From Holosporaceae bacterium 'Namur' (lineage in GTDB: Bacteria; Pseudomonadota; Alphaproteobacteria; Rickettsiales; Midichloriaceae), in NCBI GenBank assembly GCA_014116815.1, contig JACGYV010000050.1:1-5969 (forward strand): a stretch of DNA of 5,969 bases. The letters run 5' to 3'. The notes under the pieces are model-generated. The model made no database searches, was not told where the DNA came from, and worked only from the letters and a program-made list of their open reading frames with translations. Below, piece after piece: positions 5,055 to 5,969 of the stretch (the stretch's first letter is position 1; each line of letters begins with the position of its first letter). The position numbers and the translations under genes were made by a program.

Positions 5055-5379
5055 CAATACTCTCCAAAATGGGCTCCTCAAATTTCAGAAAAGCTCTTTA
5101 TTTACCTACCCTTTAAAGACTTTTAATAACGTATTATCAATTTTATTAATTAGTTTAACAAAAAATCTATTGCTAATTAATTTTTTTAATAGCTAATTTC
5201 AAAGTGTTAAATATATATGAAAAAATCCAGGAGGGGGCTAGATAAAATAAAATATTATTTATTTTGTTAGGATACTTAAAGGTAAACTATTTTATATAGT
5301 TATCTTATTTTCAGTAAGTAAAGACTAACTACAGTAATCAATTATGTTAAATAACAACCAAGATATATAGGATATAGAA
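5055..5379. other. AT-rich intergenic region before the LRR gene
   Basis: No credible gene is seen. A stem of ATTAATTAG (5145-5153) and CTAATTAAT (5173-5181) is followed by T residues to 5187 and could be a weak terminator. AAAATAAA (5244-5251) and TTTATTTT (5258-5265) form another AT-only inverted repeat. AGGAGG at 5229-5234 is a strong ribosome-binding-site match without a usable start codon at normal distance. TTGTTA (5264-5269) with TATTTT 18 bases downstream is a possible but weak promoter for the LRR gene. Confidence 0.5.
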
Positions 5380-5969
5380 ATGCTAAATAAGCTAGATCAG
5401 ATAATACAAAATATAAAAAACAACATAGTTACTTCGGTTTCTCTTGGATTTAACAAGCTAGGAGCTGAAGAAGGAAAAGCAATAGCAGAAGCATTAAGAA
5501 ATAACAACACAGTTACTGCGGTTGATCTTCAATTTAACGATCTAGGAACTGAAGGAGGAAAAGCGATAGCAGAAGCATTAAAAAATAATAACATAATTAC
5601 CTCGATTGATCTTAGAAATAACAACCTAGGAGCCGAAGGAGGAAAAGCTGTAGCAGAAGCATTAAAACATAATAACACAATTACTTCGGTTGATCTTGGA
5701 AGTAACACTCTAGAAGCTGAAGGAGGAAAAGCGATAGCAGAAGCATTAAAAAATAACAACACAATTACTTCGCTTAATCTTGGAAGTAACGATCTAGAAG
5801 CTGAAGGAGGAAAAGCGATAGCAGAAGCATTAAAAAATAACGACACAATTACCTCGATTGATCTTGGATGGAACAACCTAGGAGCCGAAGGAGGAAAAGC
5901 TATAGCAGAGGCATTAAAAAATAACAACACAATTACTTTGCTTAATCTTGAATTTAACAACCTAGGAGC
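5380..5969 (+). CDS. Leucine-rich repeat protein (ribonuclease-inhibitor/NLRC3-like type), partial at right edge
   Basis: The frame opens with ATG at 5380, preceded by AGGA at 5369-5372 and an in-frame TAG at 5368-5370, and stays open for 196 codons to the window edge. After about 12 residues it enters tandem 28-residue repeats of the form NNNTITSLDLGxNxLxAEGGKAIAEALK. Strand cores start at residues 17, 45, 73, 101, 129, 157 and 185. The LxLxxNxL strand plus a KAIAEALK helix is the ribonuclease-inhibitor class of LRR, a protein-binding horseshoe common in eukaryotes and in effectors of intracellular bacteria. There is no signal peptide or membrane segment, so an intracellular or type IV-secreted protein is possible. 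The C-terminus, and any catalytic domain there, is not visible. Changes cluster at the exposed positions around the asparagine (GF, QF, RN, GS, GW, EF), as expected for a binding surface. Confidence 0.9.
   Translation, partial: MLNKLDQIIQNIKNNIVTSVSLGFNKLGAEEGKAIAEALRNNNTVTAVDLQFNDLGTEGGKAIAEALKNNNIITSIDLRNNNLGAEGGKAVAEALKHNNTITSVDLGSNTLEAEGGKAIAEALKNNNTITSLNLGSNDLEAEGGKAIAEALKNNDTITSIDLGWNNLGAEGGKAIAEALKNNNTITLLNLEFNNLG
5416..5969 (+). repeat. Tandem 84-bp coding repeats of the LRR gene
   Basis: Unit starts fall at 5416, 5500, 5584, 5668, 5752, 5836 and 5920, and the last is cut by the window end. The segment GAAGGAGGAAAAGC and the following ATAGCAGAAGCATTAAAAAA recur almost unchanged. Units 3 and 6 share silent markers (ACC TCG ATT GAT, GGA GCC, AAA GCT) absent from units 4 and 5. 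Confidence 0.9.

Noticed and set aside
5217..5270. 17-codon frame MKKSRRGLDKIKYYLFC
   Set aside because: No ribosome-binding site precedes the ATG and there is no similarity to a known small protein.
5529..5960. 143-codon open frame on the minus strand with internal repeats
   Set aside because: It is the exact antisense of the LRR array. The plus strand is open from 5380 to the edge, has a ribosome-binding site and a clear LRR pattern, so the minus frame is a by-product of 84-bp periodicity.
5416..5969. Regular direct repeats suggestive of a CRISPR array
   Set aside because: The 84-bp period is a multiple of three, the frame is open throughout, and variable positions fall on LRR surface residues. 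There are no unrelated spacers.

Overview
The window is AT-rich, crowded with decayed insertion sequences, and carries three repeat-protein genes. This suggests accessory DNA of a host-associated or intracellular bacterium with a decaying, IS-laden genome. A Rickettsiales-like alphaproteobacterium is my best guess, from the combination of FG-GAP propellers, ribonuclease-inhibitor-type leucine-rich repeats and IS5-type remnants. There is no rRNA or housekeeping gene here to prove it.

Layout from left to right. Positions 1-125 hold the end of an IS3-type element, with the first codons of its OrfA on the minus strand. Positions 126-524 have no convincing gene but include an orphan IS5-type terminus (302-319) and two AT-rich inverted repeats. 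Positions 525-2033 encode a seven-repeat FG-GAP beta-propeller protein, followed by a clear intrinsic terminator. Positions 2174-3216 are a scrambled IS block. It has two inverted copies of an IS 3' end, a nested 214-bp MITE-like element and a transposase fragment of apparently different origin. Positions 3478-4503 encode a second FG-GAP protein with only five, much more uniform repeats, followed by a perfect 30-bp palindrome. Positions 4603-5054 are another short, dead IS derivative with recognisable ends. From 5380 to the right edge runs an open leucine-rich-repeat gene, at least 196 codons, that leaves the window without a stop.

The three intact or open genes all encode repetitive scaffold proteins (two calcium-type propellers and one LRR solenoid). 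None has an obvious signal peptide or enzymatic domain. Each sits in its own block of unique DNA, and the blocks are separated by IS5-type debris whose outer ends face the genes. I infer that IS copies have shaped this locus by duplication or recombination and that the repeat proteins are candidate host-interaction or surface proteins. Function cannot be proved from sequence alone. No CRISPR array, tRNA, rRNA, toxin-antitoxin pair or recognisable defence system was seen.
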